Made by a program: the position numbers and the translations under genes. A stretch of 64,000 nt of DNA from Streptomyces antibioticus (GTDB taxonomy: Bacteria; Actinomycetota; Actinomycetes; Streptomycetales; Streptomycetaceae): positions 8,193,750-8,257,749 of the forward strand of contig NZ_CM007717.1 in NCBI RefSeq assembly GCF_002019855.1. The letters are read 5' to 3'. Shown here one piece after another: positions 34,928-43,757 of this stretch. Every line of letters starts with the position of its first letter. The first letter of the stretch is position 1. The notes beneath the pieces are model-generated. The model did no database searches and had not been told where the DNA came from. It worked only from the letters and a program-made list of their open reading frames with translations.

Positions 34928-35154
34928 GCCCGGATCCTGGCATGCCGTGCTGACAGACTGACCACTGGTCGCAGTGCCGCGCTGGAGGCGATGCCGAACG
35001 GTGCCGGCCGGTACCGATGACGGCAGCCCAGGCGCACCGCGAGCTGCTCCGGATCACCATGGCGGGCCGAGACCGCACCGCCCCTACGAGCCAAGGCGCA
35101 GGCCGACGGCGGCATCCCTGCATTGCCACCCTGCTCTCAGCCGCCCCGCTCAAG

Positions 35155-35262
35155 TCAGTCTGCTCCGGTTGCCACGTCCCGAGGACGGTCGGCCGATGGG
35201 AGTCGCAGCGCGAGGAGCGCGACATCGTCGGCGCTGTCGGAGGCGAGGCCCGTGCGTCGGCA
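35155..35262 (-). pseudogene. C-terminal remnant of a PP2C/SpoIIE-type phosphatase
   Basis: Leftward reading gives DSADDVALLALRLPS followed by a short tail and a TGA. The DDVALL motif is the C-terminal metal-binding end of PP2C/SpoIIE phosphatases. The rest is gone: upstream sequence shifts frame and then meets the IS256-type element at 35311. The N-terminal part does not reappear on the far side of the element, so insertion was accompanied by deletion. Confidence 0.5.
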
Positions 35263-35351
35263 CCGCCGGGCAGCCCGGCCAGGCAGTTTTGTCGGGCCGG
35301 GACTGGGCGTACTTGAGCGAGCAATAGTCATGAGTTGTGGGTGAGCTGTTT

Positions 35352-35819
35352 TCAGCTCTCGCTGCGGTGGTTGTGGCCGATCGTGGCAGTGTTACGGATC
35401 CGCTTGGTGCGGCCGGCTTTGGCGAGGATCTCGATGGCCTCGCTGTTCGTCCCGGCGGCGGTCTTGAGCTGGAGCCAGTTGGATGACGCGAGCAGGTCCT
35501 CCGGCTGCCAGGGCAGCTTGAGCGTGACGGCGCGGAAGAGTGACCACTCCCGCAGGCGCTGAGCCAGGAAGGGGTGGTCGATCGTGGCCTGGGTCATCGC
35601 CTGCGCCCACCCCTCGTAGGCGGGACCGGGGTAGAGGCCGGCGGCTCGACGGTCCAGGTGCCGCAGCACAGCGGACTGGGCCATCGTCTGGTCCGGATCA
35701 CTGAGCACGCGGCTGACCAGGCTGACCTCGTTCGCGTCGGCAACGTGCTCCAGCTTGTCGAGGTAGGCCGCGAAGCGGACGTGCTCGTCCGGGTTCTGCA
35801 GGATGTCGTGGACGTTCAT
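35352..35819 (-). CDS. Passenger protein of the IS256-like element, unknown function
   Basis: Intact protein of 155 residues inside the element, starting at ATG 35819, which overlaps the transposase stop (ATGA). It is mostly helical (VHDILQNPDEHVRFAAYLDKL at the start, then two Trp-rich stretches: WAQAMTQATIDHPFLAQRL and LPWQPEDLLASSNWLQL). I recognise no domain; it ends 12 bases from the inner edge of the inverted repeat. Unlike the transposase it is not visibly damaged. Confidence 0.65.
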   Translation of the reverse strand: MNVHDILQNPDEHVRFAAYLDKLEHVADANEVSLVSRVLSDPDQTMAQSAVLRHLDRRAAGLYPGPAYEGWAQAMTQATIDHPFLAQRLREWSLFRAVTLKLPWQPEDLLASSNWLQLKTAAGTNSEAIEILAKAGRTKRIRNTATIGHNHRSES

Positions 35820-36859
35820 GCGGCCTGCTCCTCGCGCTCGACCAGGACGCCGTTCTCGAATCGTGCACCGGCGCGAACCAGGGACACCAGGTGGGATCCG
35901 GTGATCGTACGCCATCGGGCCTGAGCGGACTCGACCAACTTGAACACCATCGCGAGGGCGGCCGCCGGGCTGCCCGCGCCACGGGTGACCTTGGTGCGGA
36001 GCTTGACCGTGGAGAAGGTCGACTCGATGGGGTTGGTGGTCCGCAAGTGAATCCAGTGCTCGGCGGGGAAATCGTAGAAGGCCAGGAGTTCGCCTTCTCG
36101 GCGTGGGTGCGGTCCTCGGCGTTGTAGATCTCCTGCATCGCCTTCGTCGCGCCGGGCTGCGCGGACTTGGCAGGCAGTTCGCGACGTTGCGGGCTATGTG
36201 AACCCAGCACCTTTGCGGCCTGGCTGCCGGGAACACCCCGGCGAGTGCCCGCCACAGGCCCATGGCACCGTCGCAGATGACCAGCTCGGGGTCGCGCATC
36301 CCGCGCCGGCGACAGTCGCGCAGCAAATCGGACCACGACTCGGTCGACACCCGCAGGCCCTCGGCCAGGGCGATCAGCTCTTTCGTGCCGTCCAGCCGGA
36401 CCCCGAGCAGGACCAGGACGCACGAGTGGGCCTGGCCCAGCCGGACCTTCGGGTGCACGCCGTCAGCCCACACGCAGACGAAGTCGCGATCCGACAGGTC
36501 CCGATTCTGGAAGGCAGCGTGGTCCTCGCTCCACTGCCTGGTCAGCCGTGTCACGGTCGCGGCCGACAGCCCGGCGGTGCCGCCGAGGAACTGCTCCAGC
36601 GCCGGGACGAAGTCGCCGGACGACAAGCCGTGCAAGTAGAGCAGCGGCAGCACTTCGGAGAGCTTCGGGGACTTACGGCACCACGGCGGCAGGATCTTCG
36701 AGGAGAACCGTTTGCGCTCGCCCGTCTCATCGTCGACGCGGTGGCGAGCATCCGGCGGGCGCCTTCCCGCACGATCTCATCGATCAGGGAACCGGACTGG
36801 GTGGAGCCGTCGTCGGTGACTGCGCTGAGCACGGGCGTGCCTTCCCGGAATCGATCCAC
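35816..36859 (-). pseudogene. IS256-family transposase, deleted and frameshifted
   Basis: Leftward remains of a DDE Mutator-type transposase. MDRFREGTPVLSA to EGARRMLATA is the N-terminus. About 70 residues are then missing and the frame changes at VDDETGERKRF, followed by long conserved sequence (LPPWCRKSPK, YLHGLSSGDFVPALEQFLGG, CVWADGVHPKV, VICDGAMGLWRAL, RCWVHIARN). A second shift occurs near 36170 (LPAKSAQPGATKAMQEIYNAEDR) and a third before RTTNPIESTFSTVKLR. It cannot make a working transposase, so any movement would need a helper. Confidence 0.85.
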
Positions 36860-36927
36860 AAGTCCTGAACATTGCTCACTTAAGCTTGGCGATGACCTTT
36901 TCGGCTGTCCGGTCCGGTTCCGTCCGG

Positions 36928-37368
36928 TCAGCCCAATTGTTCGGCCAGCCCGACGATGATGCCCTCCGGTCCACGGAGGTAGCAGAGCAGATAGCTGTCC
37001 TCGAACCGCGCGATCTCGCCGACGAGTTCGGCGCCGTGAGGGCGCAGCCGGGCAACGGTGTCCTTGATGTCGTCGACGGCGAACATGACGCGGTGCGTGC
37101 CCAGAACGTTGTGGGGCCGGTTGCGCGGTCCGTCGCTGATCACCGCGGGGCTGCGGTACTTCGCCAGCTCGAGCCGGCTGTGGCCGTCCGGGGTCCGGAC
37201 CATCGCGACGTCACAGCGGACACCGTCGAGTCCGGTGCACTGGTCGGCGAAGGCACCCTCGATCTCCGCCCTGCCCTCCAGCTCCATACCGAGTTCCAGG
37301 AAGAACGCGACAGCGGCATCCAGGTCCTCTACGACGATGCCGACATTGTCCATCCGCTGAATCGCCAT
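36928..37368 (-). CDS. VOC-family (glyoxalase-like) protein
   Basis: Protein of 146 residues with two beta-alpha-beta-beta-beta modules of the vicinal-oxygen-chelate fold. The first begins MDNVGIVVEDLDAAVAFFLELGMELEG, and the second ends DSYLLCYLRGPEGIIVGLAEQLG with the typical metal-ligand Glu position in GPEG. Such proteins are glyoxalases, dioxygenases or resistance proteins; the substrate is not evident. ATG 37368 follows GGAGAAAG; longer in-frame starts add unrelated sequence. The 221 bases upstream to 37589 show nothing else. Confidence 0.87.
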   Translation of the reverse strand: MAIQRMDNVGIVVEDLDAAVAFFLELGMELEGRAEIEGAFADQCTGLDGVRCDVAMVRTPDGHSRLELAKYRSPAVISDGPRNRPHNVLGTHRVMFAVDDIKDTVARLRPHGAELVGEIARFEDSYLLCYLRGPEGIIVGLAEQLG

Positions 37369-37589
37369 GCCGCTTTCTCCTTCTCCCTTGTACGGCCGGA
37401 GGTGGCCGCCCATGCTCCTGGGACGGAGCCGGTGGCGGGTTCTCGACATCCGCAGGGAAGCCATCCTGCACGGAGACCGGCACACGCAGCGCGCGGCTCG
37501 CCCTCGCCTGGCAGCGTTGTGTGGATTTCCCACCCGGTGCCCAGGACTTGTTCAGGGCTCTCCAGAGAGTGTCGCGCTGTCGCTCCGCC

Positions 37590-38003
37590 TCACTCGTCGT
37601 AGTAGTCGGCGTACCGGGCCGAGTACTCCTCGACGCCGAAGTCTTCGAAATCGCCCGCCTCTTCACACTCGAGCAGCCGCTCAAGAGCCGCTTCTGCCTC
37701 CGGCGTACCAAGGGCCGAGAGATACGTCTTCGTCTCGGTGAGCCCCCGTCCGCACAGCAACTGGACATCGATCGAACAGGCGGCATCCATGCTTGCGGTC
37801 TTCGCGTCCCAGATGAGGAGTACGTCCTCGGTGACCCCGGCATTGAACAACTGGACGCAGCAGAGCTTCATCAGCTCGGTGTCGCCCTCGCCCTGAGAGC
37901 GCCGCTCACGTTCCGTGTGGTCTTTCAACAGTTCGCGGATGTCGTCGAGGTCGGTGCCCACGGGGTGGAGACCGTAGCGCCGTATGCTCTCGTCGTCGTT
38001 CAC
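37590..38003 (-). CDS. Hypothetical protein of streptomycete type
   Basis: Acidic helical protein of 137 residues. The GTG at 38003 lies 8 bases after GGAG and begins VNDDESIRRYGLHPVGTDLDD. Motifs such as ELMKLCCVQLFNAG and the cysteine-containing LERLLECEEAGDFEDF suggest a small helical-repeat fold that recurs as an unnamed protein in Streptomyces. No function can be given. It is divergent from the DUF4177 gene. Confidence 0.75.
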   Translation of the reverse strand: MNDDESIRRYGLHPVGTDLDDIRELLKDHTERERRSQGEGDTELMKLCCVQLFNAGVTEDVLLIWDAKTASMDAACSIDVQLLCGRGLTETKTYLSALGTPEAEAALERLLECEEAGDFEDFGVEEYSARYADYYDE

Positions 38004-38152
38004 CCGTGTTGCTCCCGCTCTCGATGTCGGCACCGCACTCTAGCGATGCAGAGCCAGAGAGGTATCGGGGGCCGACGTATGTACCCGTACCCAGGGGTGA
38101 TTGGCTGGCCCCAACAATCTCACCCCGACTCGGCCAGCAGGAGGACCACGTC

Positions 38153-38368
38153 ATGAGCAGCGCCCAGGTCTACGAATACAAGGTCGTCACCTTCCGGGAA
38201 TCGCTGATCGGCGACGCCCTGGACAGCGACAAGCTGGAGAAGGTCCTGAACAAGCATGCCGAGGACGGCTGGGGCCTCAAGGCCATTACCGCTGCCGACG
38301 TCAAGGGCCGCATAGGCCCCGGCGCCGTCGAGGGACTGCTGCTGACCTTCGAACGTCCGCGCGTCTGA
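38153..38368 (+). CDS. DUF4177 family protein
   Basis: Small protein of 71 residues. YEYKVVTFRESLIGDALDSDKLEKVLNKHAEDGWGLKAIT matches the family pattern, in which a beta strand is followed by a helix and the AEDGWG turn. The ATG is preceded by GGAGGA at ideal distance. The family has no assigned role. A heptamer repeat and then a strong hairpin follow the stop. Confidence 0.87.
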   Translation: MSSAQVYEYKVVTFRESLIGDALDSDKLEKVLNKHAEDGWGLKAITAADVKGRIGPGAVEGLLLTFERPRV

Positions 38369-38372
38369 CCGC

Positions 38373-38400
38373 CACAGACCACAGACCACAGACCACAGAC
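38373..38400 (+). repeat. Four tandem copies of CACAGAC
   Basis: Four perfect 7-bp units lie directly after the DUF4177 stop, in non-coding DNA. Copy number probably varies between strains. Confidence 0.9.
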
Positions 38401-38436
38401 CTGGGAACGCAGGTGCTGTGGCCGGTCGGCCCGACA

Positions 38437-38465
38437 AGTCCCCCACGTACAACACGTGGGGGACT
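38437..38465. terminator. 12-bp perfect hairpin, likely terminator
   Basis: AGTCCCCCACGT pairs with ACGTGGGGGACT around a 5-base loop, between the DUF4177 and DinB genes. It should end the first transcript. Since it is only 20 bases before the DinB start, it could also act on that gene's leader. Confidence 0.75.
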
Positions 38466-38485
38466 GTTGCTGCCATGGTGTTCCG

Positions 38486-39013
38486 ATGCATACGACACCG
38501 GACGGACGGCCCATCCCACCCGCGCACGCCGACGAGCGCGCCATGCTGGAGGCATGGCTGGACTTTCACCGAGCCACGCTTGCCCTGAAGTGTTCGGGCC
38601 TCAAGGGCGACCAACTACGGCTCGCCGCAGTGCCGCCCTCGCCGATGACGCTGCTCGGTCTCGTGCAGCACATGGCTGAGGTCGAACGCAACTGGTTCCA
38701 GCGCGTGTTCGCAAACCAGGACGTGCCGCCGGTCTTCGGGGAGAACAACGTCGACGGCTACGCACTCGGTCCGGACCGAGGGCTCGACAAGGTGATGGCC
38801 GTCTGGCAGTCCGAGGTCGCCCGGGGCCGTGAGCTGATCGCCGACGCATCGCTGGACGACTCCGGCCGACTGTCCGAACAGGAAGCGGCTCACGCCGGCG
38901 AGCAGGGGGTCTCCCTGCGCTGGATCATGGTGCACATGATCGAGGAGTACGCACGTCACAACGGCCACGCAGACCTCATCCGGGAGAGGATCGACGGAGT
39001 CACCGGTGTATGA
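38486..39013 (+). CDS. DinB-family (DUF664) protein
   Basis: Protein of 175 residues of the DinB/DUF664 four-helix group: LLGLVQHMAEVERNWFQRVFA carries one conserved His, and the C-terminal HMIEEYARHNGHADLIRERIDG carries the others that form the metal site. Members include mycothiol-dependent transferases and many unassigned enzymes. ATG 38486 gives the normal N-terminus (MHTTPDGRP). The converging oxidoreductase gene begins at 39048. Confidence 0.87.
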   Translation: MHTTPDGRPIPPAHADERAMLEAWLDFHRATLALKCSGLKGDQLRLAAVPPSPMTLLGLVQHMAEVERNWFQRVFANQDVPPVFGENNVDGYALGPDRGLDKVMAVWQSEVARGRELIADASLDDSGRLSEQEAAHAGEQGVSLRWIMVHMIEEYARHNGHADLIRERIDGVTGV

Positions 39014-39047
39014 GAAGTAGTCGTGCCGGCTGAAGGCGGTTGTGCCT

Positions 39048-39962
39048 CTATGCAGTGCCAGTGCCAGTGGCTTCCTTGTGCAGGACGGTCGTCAGACGTG
39101 CCAGTCCCTCCGACCCGTAGCCGTCGGCGACCGCCCGGTCGATGACGGCCTTTGCCGCGGTGAGCATCGCCGCATCGATTCCGTGGCTGGTGGCGGTGTT
39201 GATGACGTGAGTGATCCCGGACGCTGCGGAAGCGATCGTGGACCGGTCTCCGGGGTAGTGGTCAGCCCGGATCTGCTGAGCGAAGCGCGTGATCATCTCC
39301 GGGAGGAGGCCACCGATGCCGGTGGCGAGGGCGGCGAACCGTTCGGGCTCGATCCCCTCGGCGGACGCGAGCGCGAAGGCGTGCACGATGCCGTTGACCG
39401 AGGTCGCGAAGATGTCCAGCAGTGCGACCTCGTATGCGGATGCCTGGCCGGGATCGTCGCCGAGATGCGTCACGGTGCTGCCGACGGCGTTCATCGTCTC
39501 CCGGACTGACTCGTAGACATCGTGGGAGCCGCTGAGGAGGACGGCGGCGGCTGGGGTGCCGATCGTCGGGGTCGGGGTCAGGATCGCGCCGTCGAGGTAG
39601 TCGATTCCGCGTGCGGAAGCCCACTGTGACATCTGGCGAGCTTGAGCCGGTTCTCCACTGGTGAGGTTGATCAGGCGCCGGTTCGTCCAGTCCGCCCGCG
39701 AGTCTTCGAGCGTGGCCCGCACGGCGTCGTAGTCGATGAGGCAGACAATGATCACCTCTCCGGCCCGCACCGCGGCCTGGACCGAGTCGACCACCACGGC
39801 ACCACGGTCGGGAAGGTCGCCGGCCTTCCCCGGCGTGCGGTTCCAAACGGTTACCGGCTGACGGGCGTTGAGGAAGGCGGAGGCCAGGGCGCGGCCCATC
39901 GGGCCGAGGCCGAGGACGGTCACGGGCGTAAGTGGTGCGCTCTCATGCGGGGTTGCGATCAT
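39048..39962 (-). CDS. NAD(P)-dependent beta-hydroxyacid dehydrogenase / imine-reductase-like protein
   Basis: Protein of 304 residues with the Rossmann motif VTVLGLGPMGRALASAFL and the NRTPGKA signature that favours NADPH. The C-terminal helical domain has the layout of imine reductases, including YLDGAILTPTPTIGTP. Enzymes of this group reduce cyclic imines or beta-hydroxy acids; the substrate is unknown. It is transcribed away from a MerR gene, from a promoter with a 19-base spacer and a palindrome (39971-40002), so MerR-type induction is likely. A distant relative fused to another domain occurs at 55347. Confidence 0.87.
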   Translation of the reverse strand: MIATPHESAPLTPVTVLGLGPMGRALASAFLNARQPVTVWNRTPGKAGDLPDRGAVVVDSVQAAVRAGEVIIVCLIDYDAVRATLEDSRADWTNRRLINLTSGEPAQARQMSQWASARGIDYLDGAILTPTPTIGTPAAAVLLSGSHDVYESVRETMNAVGSTVTHLGDDPGQASAYEVALLDIFATSVNGIVHAFALASAEGIEPERFAALATGIGGLLPEMITRFAQQIRADHYPGDRSTIASAASGITHVINTATSHGIDAAMLTAAKAVIDRAVADGYGSEGLARLTTVLHKEATGTGTA

Positions 39963-39970
39963 GCACCGAA

Positions 39971-40002
39971 CGCTAAACCTTCACATTGACGTCAAGGTCA
40001 AG
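39971..40002 (-). promoter_or_regulatory. MerR-type promoter and operator
   Basis: Leftward TTGACC (39996-40001) and TTAGCG (39971-39976) are separated by 19 bases, the overlong spacer typical of MerR-activated promoters. A 24-bp interrupted palindrome (39979-40002) centred on TTGACGTCAA fills the spacer. It lies between the divergent oxidoreductase and MerR genes. Confidence 0.8.
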
Positions 40003-40021
40003 CCCTGCTGGACTCGTCCTC

Positions 40022-40399
40022 ATGAGGATCGGCGAACTCTCACGCCGCACCGGCGTGAGCCAGCGCTCCCTGCGCTACTACGAAGAGCAGAACCTGCTCA
40101 CCCCGACGCGCCTGCCGAACGGCTACCGTGACTACGACGAACGCACCGTCACCACCGTGCGGCGCATCCAGATCCTGCTCTCCGCAGGCCTCGGCACGTC
40201 CGCCGTCGCGGAGATCCTTCCCGGCGCCGTCGACGACACGGTCGTCCTGGCCGGGCGTTGCCCAGAACTCATCGACGGCCTGGCGAAGGAGCGCCGCAGG
40301 ATCGACGCGGCGATCGACGCCCTCATCGCCGCACGCTACGTCCTCGACTCACTCGTCGGGCGCCCGTTGGACCCCCAGGCCGTCGCTCCATCACGCTGA
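40022..40399 (+). CDS. MerR-family regulator
   Basis: Regulator of 125 residues. The winged HTH is complete (MRIGELSRRTGVSQRSLRYYEEQNLLTP, then NGYRDYDERTV) and is followed by a dimerisation helix and a short effector region. No cysteine cluster for metal sensing is seen. It is divergent from the imine-reductase-like gene and almost certainly acts at the 19-base-spacer promoter between them. Confidence 0.92.
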   Translation: MRIGELSRRTGVSQRSLRYYEEQNLLTPTRLPNGYRDYDERTVTTVRRIQILLSAGLGTSAVAEILPGAVDDTVVLAGRCPELIDGLAKERRRIDAAIDALIAARYVLDSLVGRPLDPQAVAPSR

Positions 40400-40459
40400 C
40401 AGGGGCAAACGGGACCGGTACAGAGCCCAAACCGGACGCTCGCCTCGTAGCCTGCACAC

Positions 40460-41008
40460 ATGACTGGTGATCCGTTCCTGTGTCGCTGTGTCCTCTGCCA
40501 TGACTACGGTGACCGGGGCGACGCGGACCGCGCTGATCCGACGATCATCGAAGATGTGCGGCGGCACGGGTGGCACGTCGTGATGGTCCCCGAAGACGAG
40601 ATCGGTCCTGGATTCGCCTACACGATCGGCCTGGCGCACACCTACGGCGCACCTGAACTCGCCATGTTCGGGCTCGATGTCCATGCCATGCACCGTGCGC
40701 TCAACAGGCTTGCGGAGAAGCCTGCCGCGGGCTCTGCGCTGGCTGACGGCCAGAGGCATCCCGGGATTGTCGAGGGTCACCAAGTCGCCCTCAGACGGGT
40801 TGATCTGCGTTGGTACCGGACCTTCTTCGGGCGGGCCATCGGGTTCTACCGGCGGCCTCCCTTTCCTGTGCTGCAAGTCGCGTGGCCCGACATGGCCGAG
40901 CGCTTTCACTGGGAGGAGCAGGCTGAGGAGAAACATCGGGATTCTCAGCCGCAGTTGTGGCTGTCCCCGAGTGAACACCCTGCCGGGATCTGGACTGCCG
41001 AACTCTGA
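40460..41008 (+). CDS. DUF4262 family protein
   Basis: Protein of 182 residues. The block HGWHVVMVPEDEIGPGFAYTIGLAHTYGAPELAMFGL is the core of DUF4262, a family with no known activity. The N-terminus has CRCVLCHDYG, a possible zinc-binding cluster. It follows the MerR gene by 60 bases but need not be cotranscribed. It converges with the SDR operon ending at 41033. Confidence 0.87.
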   Translation: MTGDPFLCRCVLCHDYGDRGDADRADPTIIEDVRRHGWHVVMVPEDEIGPGFAYTIGLAHTYGAPELAMFGLDVHAMHRALNRLAEKPAAGSALADGQRHPGIVEGHQVALRRVDLRWYRTFFGRAIGFYRRPPFPVLQVAWPDMAERFHWEEQAEEKHRDSQPQLWLSPSEHPAGIWTAEL

Positions 41009-41032
41009 CCCGAAGACACCGAGCAGCGAGTG

Positions 41033-41875
41033 TCAGAGCACCTGGTCGGGAGTCGCCTTGAAGGCGCGGGCGACGATGCGGTCCAGGAAGCGGTCGGTGA
41101 GGATCTTGCGTCCGAGTACGGCCTGGCGGGCCGCGGTACCCACGGCGTAGCGGGCTTTGGGCTTGTTCGAGGCCACGGCTTTGGCGACGGCGTCGGCGAC
41201 CACATCGGGACGGGAGCCGGTACCGGCCGCGTCGGCCCGGGCGAGTACATCGTGGACGGAACGGGCCAGACGGGCGTAGGGGCCGTGGCCGGAGACCTTC
41301 ATCAGGTTGTCGCGGGCGATGGTGTTCCACTCGGTGCGGATCGCGCCGGGTTCGATGAGGACGACGCGGATGCCGAACGGCGCGACTTCGACGCGCAGCG
41401 CGTCGCTCAGGCCCTCCAGCGCGAACTTGGTGGCGTGGTACCAACTGCCGAGCGGGCCGTAGATCTTTCCTCCGATGGAGGAGACATTGACGATGGTGCC
41501 GCCGCGCTGGGCGCGCATGTGGGGCAGGACGAGCTGGGTCAGCCGGGCGGGCGCGAAGACGTTGACGTCGAACTGGGCACGGCCCTCGCTCGCAGGGACG
41601 TCTTCGAGGGCGCCGTAGGAGCCGTAGCCGGCATTGTTGACCAGGACGTCGATGCGGCCCTGCTCGTCGATGATGAGGTCGAGGGCGCGGGTCGTGGCGT
41701 CGTCGTCGGTGACGTCCAGGGCGAGCGGGCGTACGCCTTCCGCCTCCAGGTCGCCAAGGCGCTCCAGGCGACGGGCGGTTCCGTAGACGATGTGGCCCTC
41801 GCGGACGAGGCGTCGGGCGATGGCGGTGCCGATTCCGGAGGAGGCTCCGGTGATCCAGGCGACGGGCTGGTTCAT
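41033..41875 (-). CDS. Short-chain dehydrogenase/reductase, operon gene 4
   Basis: SDR of 280 residues. It has the cofactor site TGASSGIG, NNAG, the Ser of VSSIGG and the active YHATK. The length and C-terminal extension match the oxidoreductase SDR subgroup often annotated as SDR family oxidoreductase. ATG 41875 follows GAAGGAACCACC; upstream in-frame starts add no fold. It is the last gene of a leftward operon (43660 to 41033), 35 bases after the NAD(P)H-binding gene, and is probably repressed by the divergent TetR. Confidence 0.9.
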   Translation of the reverse strand: MNQPVAWITGASSGIGTAIARRLVREGHIVYGTARRLERLGDLEAEGVRPLALDVTDDDATTRALDLIIDEQGRIDVLVNNAGYGSYGALEDVPASEGRAQFDVNVFAPARLTQLVLPHMRAQRGGTIVNVSSIGGKIYGPLGSWYHATKFALEGLSDALRVEVAPFGIRVVLIEPGAIRTEWNTIARDNLMKVSGHGPYARLARSVHDVLARADAAGTGSRPDVVADAVAKAVASNKPKARYAVGTAARQAVLGRKILTDRFLDRIVARAFKATPDQVL

Positions 41876-41910
41876 GGGTGGTTCCTTCGCGGGCGGGCCC
41901 AAGTGCGGGC

Positions 41911-42569
<659 letters not shown>

Positions 42570-42573
<4 letters not shown>

Positions 42574-42716
42574 GAGGCGGTTCCGGGGTCGGAGGCGGTG
42601 AGTTGGCCCGGCGGGCCGAGGACGGCCTCGGCGAGAGTGGCTTCTACGATCTTGTTGTCGCGCAGCCGGCAGAAGCCGCTGCCGCGCCGTGCGCCCTGCT
42701 CGTTTCGCCGTGTCAT
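42570..42716 (-). CDS. 48-residue ORF wedged between two operon genes
   Basis: Short open frame whose ATG overlaps the stop of the upstream SDR (ATGA) and whose stop overlaps the start of the NAD(P)H-binding gene (ATGA). The sequence GFCRLRDNKIVEATLAEAVL resembles the last strands of SnoaL/NTF2-like proteins, so it may be the tail of a once larger gene kept for translational coupling. A real small protein is also possible. No leader or core features of a ribosomal peptide precursor are seen. Confidence 0.45.
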
Positions 42717-43660
42717 AGCGCGCTCGTCCGGTCCGCAGAGCCGGGAACCCGGAACGTCACCCCCGTCAACCGCTCGCTCTCGCGCCACAGCCAGGCGCCG
42801 AGGTCGGCGCTGTCGGCCCCGGCGGGAAGGGGGACCGGCCTGGGCGTGCCGGAGGTCTGGTCCCGCCCGGCGGGGCCGATGAAGGCGCCGCCGACGGCCT
42901 CGGGGTGGGTCGCCGCATAGAGGGAGGGCCAGGCGGCGCCGTCGGCGGAGCCCATCAGCGTGCGCGCGGCCAGGGCGACGAACAGCCGCCCCGTCCGCCC
43001 GGCGGAGGTGTGGCGCTGCAAGTTGGTGACGGCGGAGCCCGGGTGGACCGCGACGGCTCGGTGCGCGCCGCCGCCGAGGCGGCGGGCGAGTTCCTGGGTG
43101 AAGACGATGTTGGCGCGCTTGGACTTCGCGTACGCGCTCATCGGGCGGTAGCGCCGCTCGCTCATCAGGTCGGTGAGGTCGCCGGAGCGCCAGGTGGCGG
43201 CGATGGCGCTCACGGCGACGATCCGGGCGGCCGCGGAGCGGGCCAGGGCGGGCATCAGATGGGCGGTCAGGGCGAAGTGGCCGAGGTGGTTGGTGCCGAC
43301 GGTGAGTTCGAGGCCGTCACGCGTGGTGCGGCGCTCGGGGACATCCATGACGCCGGCGTTGTTGACGAGGATGTCGAGCGTCTCCCCGGCGGCGATCGGG
43401 GCGGCCGCGTCGCGGATCGCGGTGAGATCGCCGAGGTCGAGTTCCACGGTCTCCAGGCGCACGCCGGGTATGTCGGCGCGCAGCCGGGCGGCGGCCTCGG
43501 CCAGGGACTCGGGGTTCCGCCCCGCGAGCAGGACGCGGGCGCCGTGCTGTGCCAGGACCTGGGCGGTGCGGTAGCCGATGCCGCTGTTGGCGCCGGTGAT
43601 CAGGGCGGTCCGGCCGTCGAGGGGCGGGATGTCGGCGGGGGTCCAGTGCTGTGCGGTCAT
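42713..43660 (-). CDS. Short-chain dehydrogenase (retinol-dehydrogenase-like), operon gene 1
   Basis: SDR of 315 residues. It has TGANSGIG, NNAGVM, the TNHLGHFALT segment typical of the retinol-dehydrogenase/WW-oxidoreductase-like group and the active YAKSK. It is the first gene of the leftward operon. Its ATG at 43660 is 14 bases from an 18-bp palindrome that should bind the divergent TetR regulator. Substrate unknown; the following small ORF, NAD(P)H-binding gene and second SDR point to a dedicated redox or detoxification task. Confidence 0.92.
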   Translation of the reverse strand: MTAQHWTPADIPPLDGRTALITGANSGIGYRTAQVLAQHGARVLLAGRNPESLAEAAARLRADIPGVRLETVELDLGDLTAIRDAAAPIAAGETLDILVNNAGVMDVPERRTTRDGLELTVGTNHLGHFALTAHLMPALARSAAARIVAVSAIAATWRSGDLTDLMSERRYRPMSAYAKSKRANIVFTQELARRLGGGAHRAVAVHPGSAVTNLQRHTSAGRTGRLFVALAARTLMGSADGAAWPSLYAATHPEAVGGAFIGPAGRDQTSGTPRPVPLPAGADSADLGAWLWRESERLTGVTFRVPGSADRTSAL

Positions 43661-43673
43661 GACGGCACCTTCC

Positions 43674-43742
43674 TAAATGAATGTTCATTTACTAAGCCCA
43701 GCATGCGCGTGCGCACCCGGCTTGTCAAATAAACGTTCATTA
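43674..43742. promoter_or_regulatory. Two TetR-type operator sites in the divergent SDR/TetR gap
   Basis: Site 1 (43674-43691) is TAAATGAATGTTCATTTA, symmetric apart from its two central bases. Site 2 (43727-43742) is AAATAAACGTTCATTA, a looser copy of the same motif. One lies by the SDR start and the other 15 bases before the TetR start, fitting joint repression of both directions. Confidence 0.8.
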
Positions 43743-43757
43743 GGCGAGGGTGGGGGC

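Larger units (their letters stand above)
35311..36885 (-). mobile_element. Decayed IS256-family insertion sequence with a passenger gene
   Basis: The imperfect terminal inverted repeats 35311-35340 and 36856-36885 match at 23 of 30 positions, sharing GAGCAAT and TTGTGG. They bound a broken Mutator/IS256 transposase and a second small gene, both leftward. I found no convincing target-site duplication. Total length is about 1.58 kb. Confidence 0.8.

Noticed and set aside
35300..36900. Target-site duplication around the IS256-like element
   Set aside because: The 8-9 bases outside the two inverted repeats (TGGGCG-like and TTGGCG-like) are only roughly alike and out of register.
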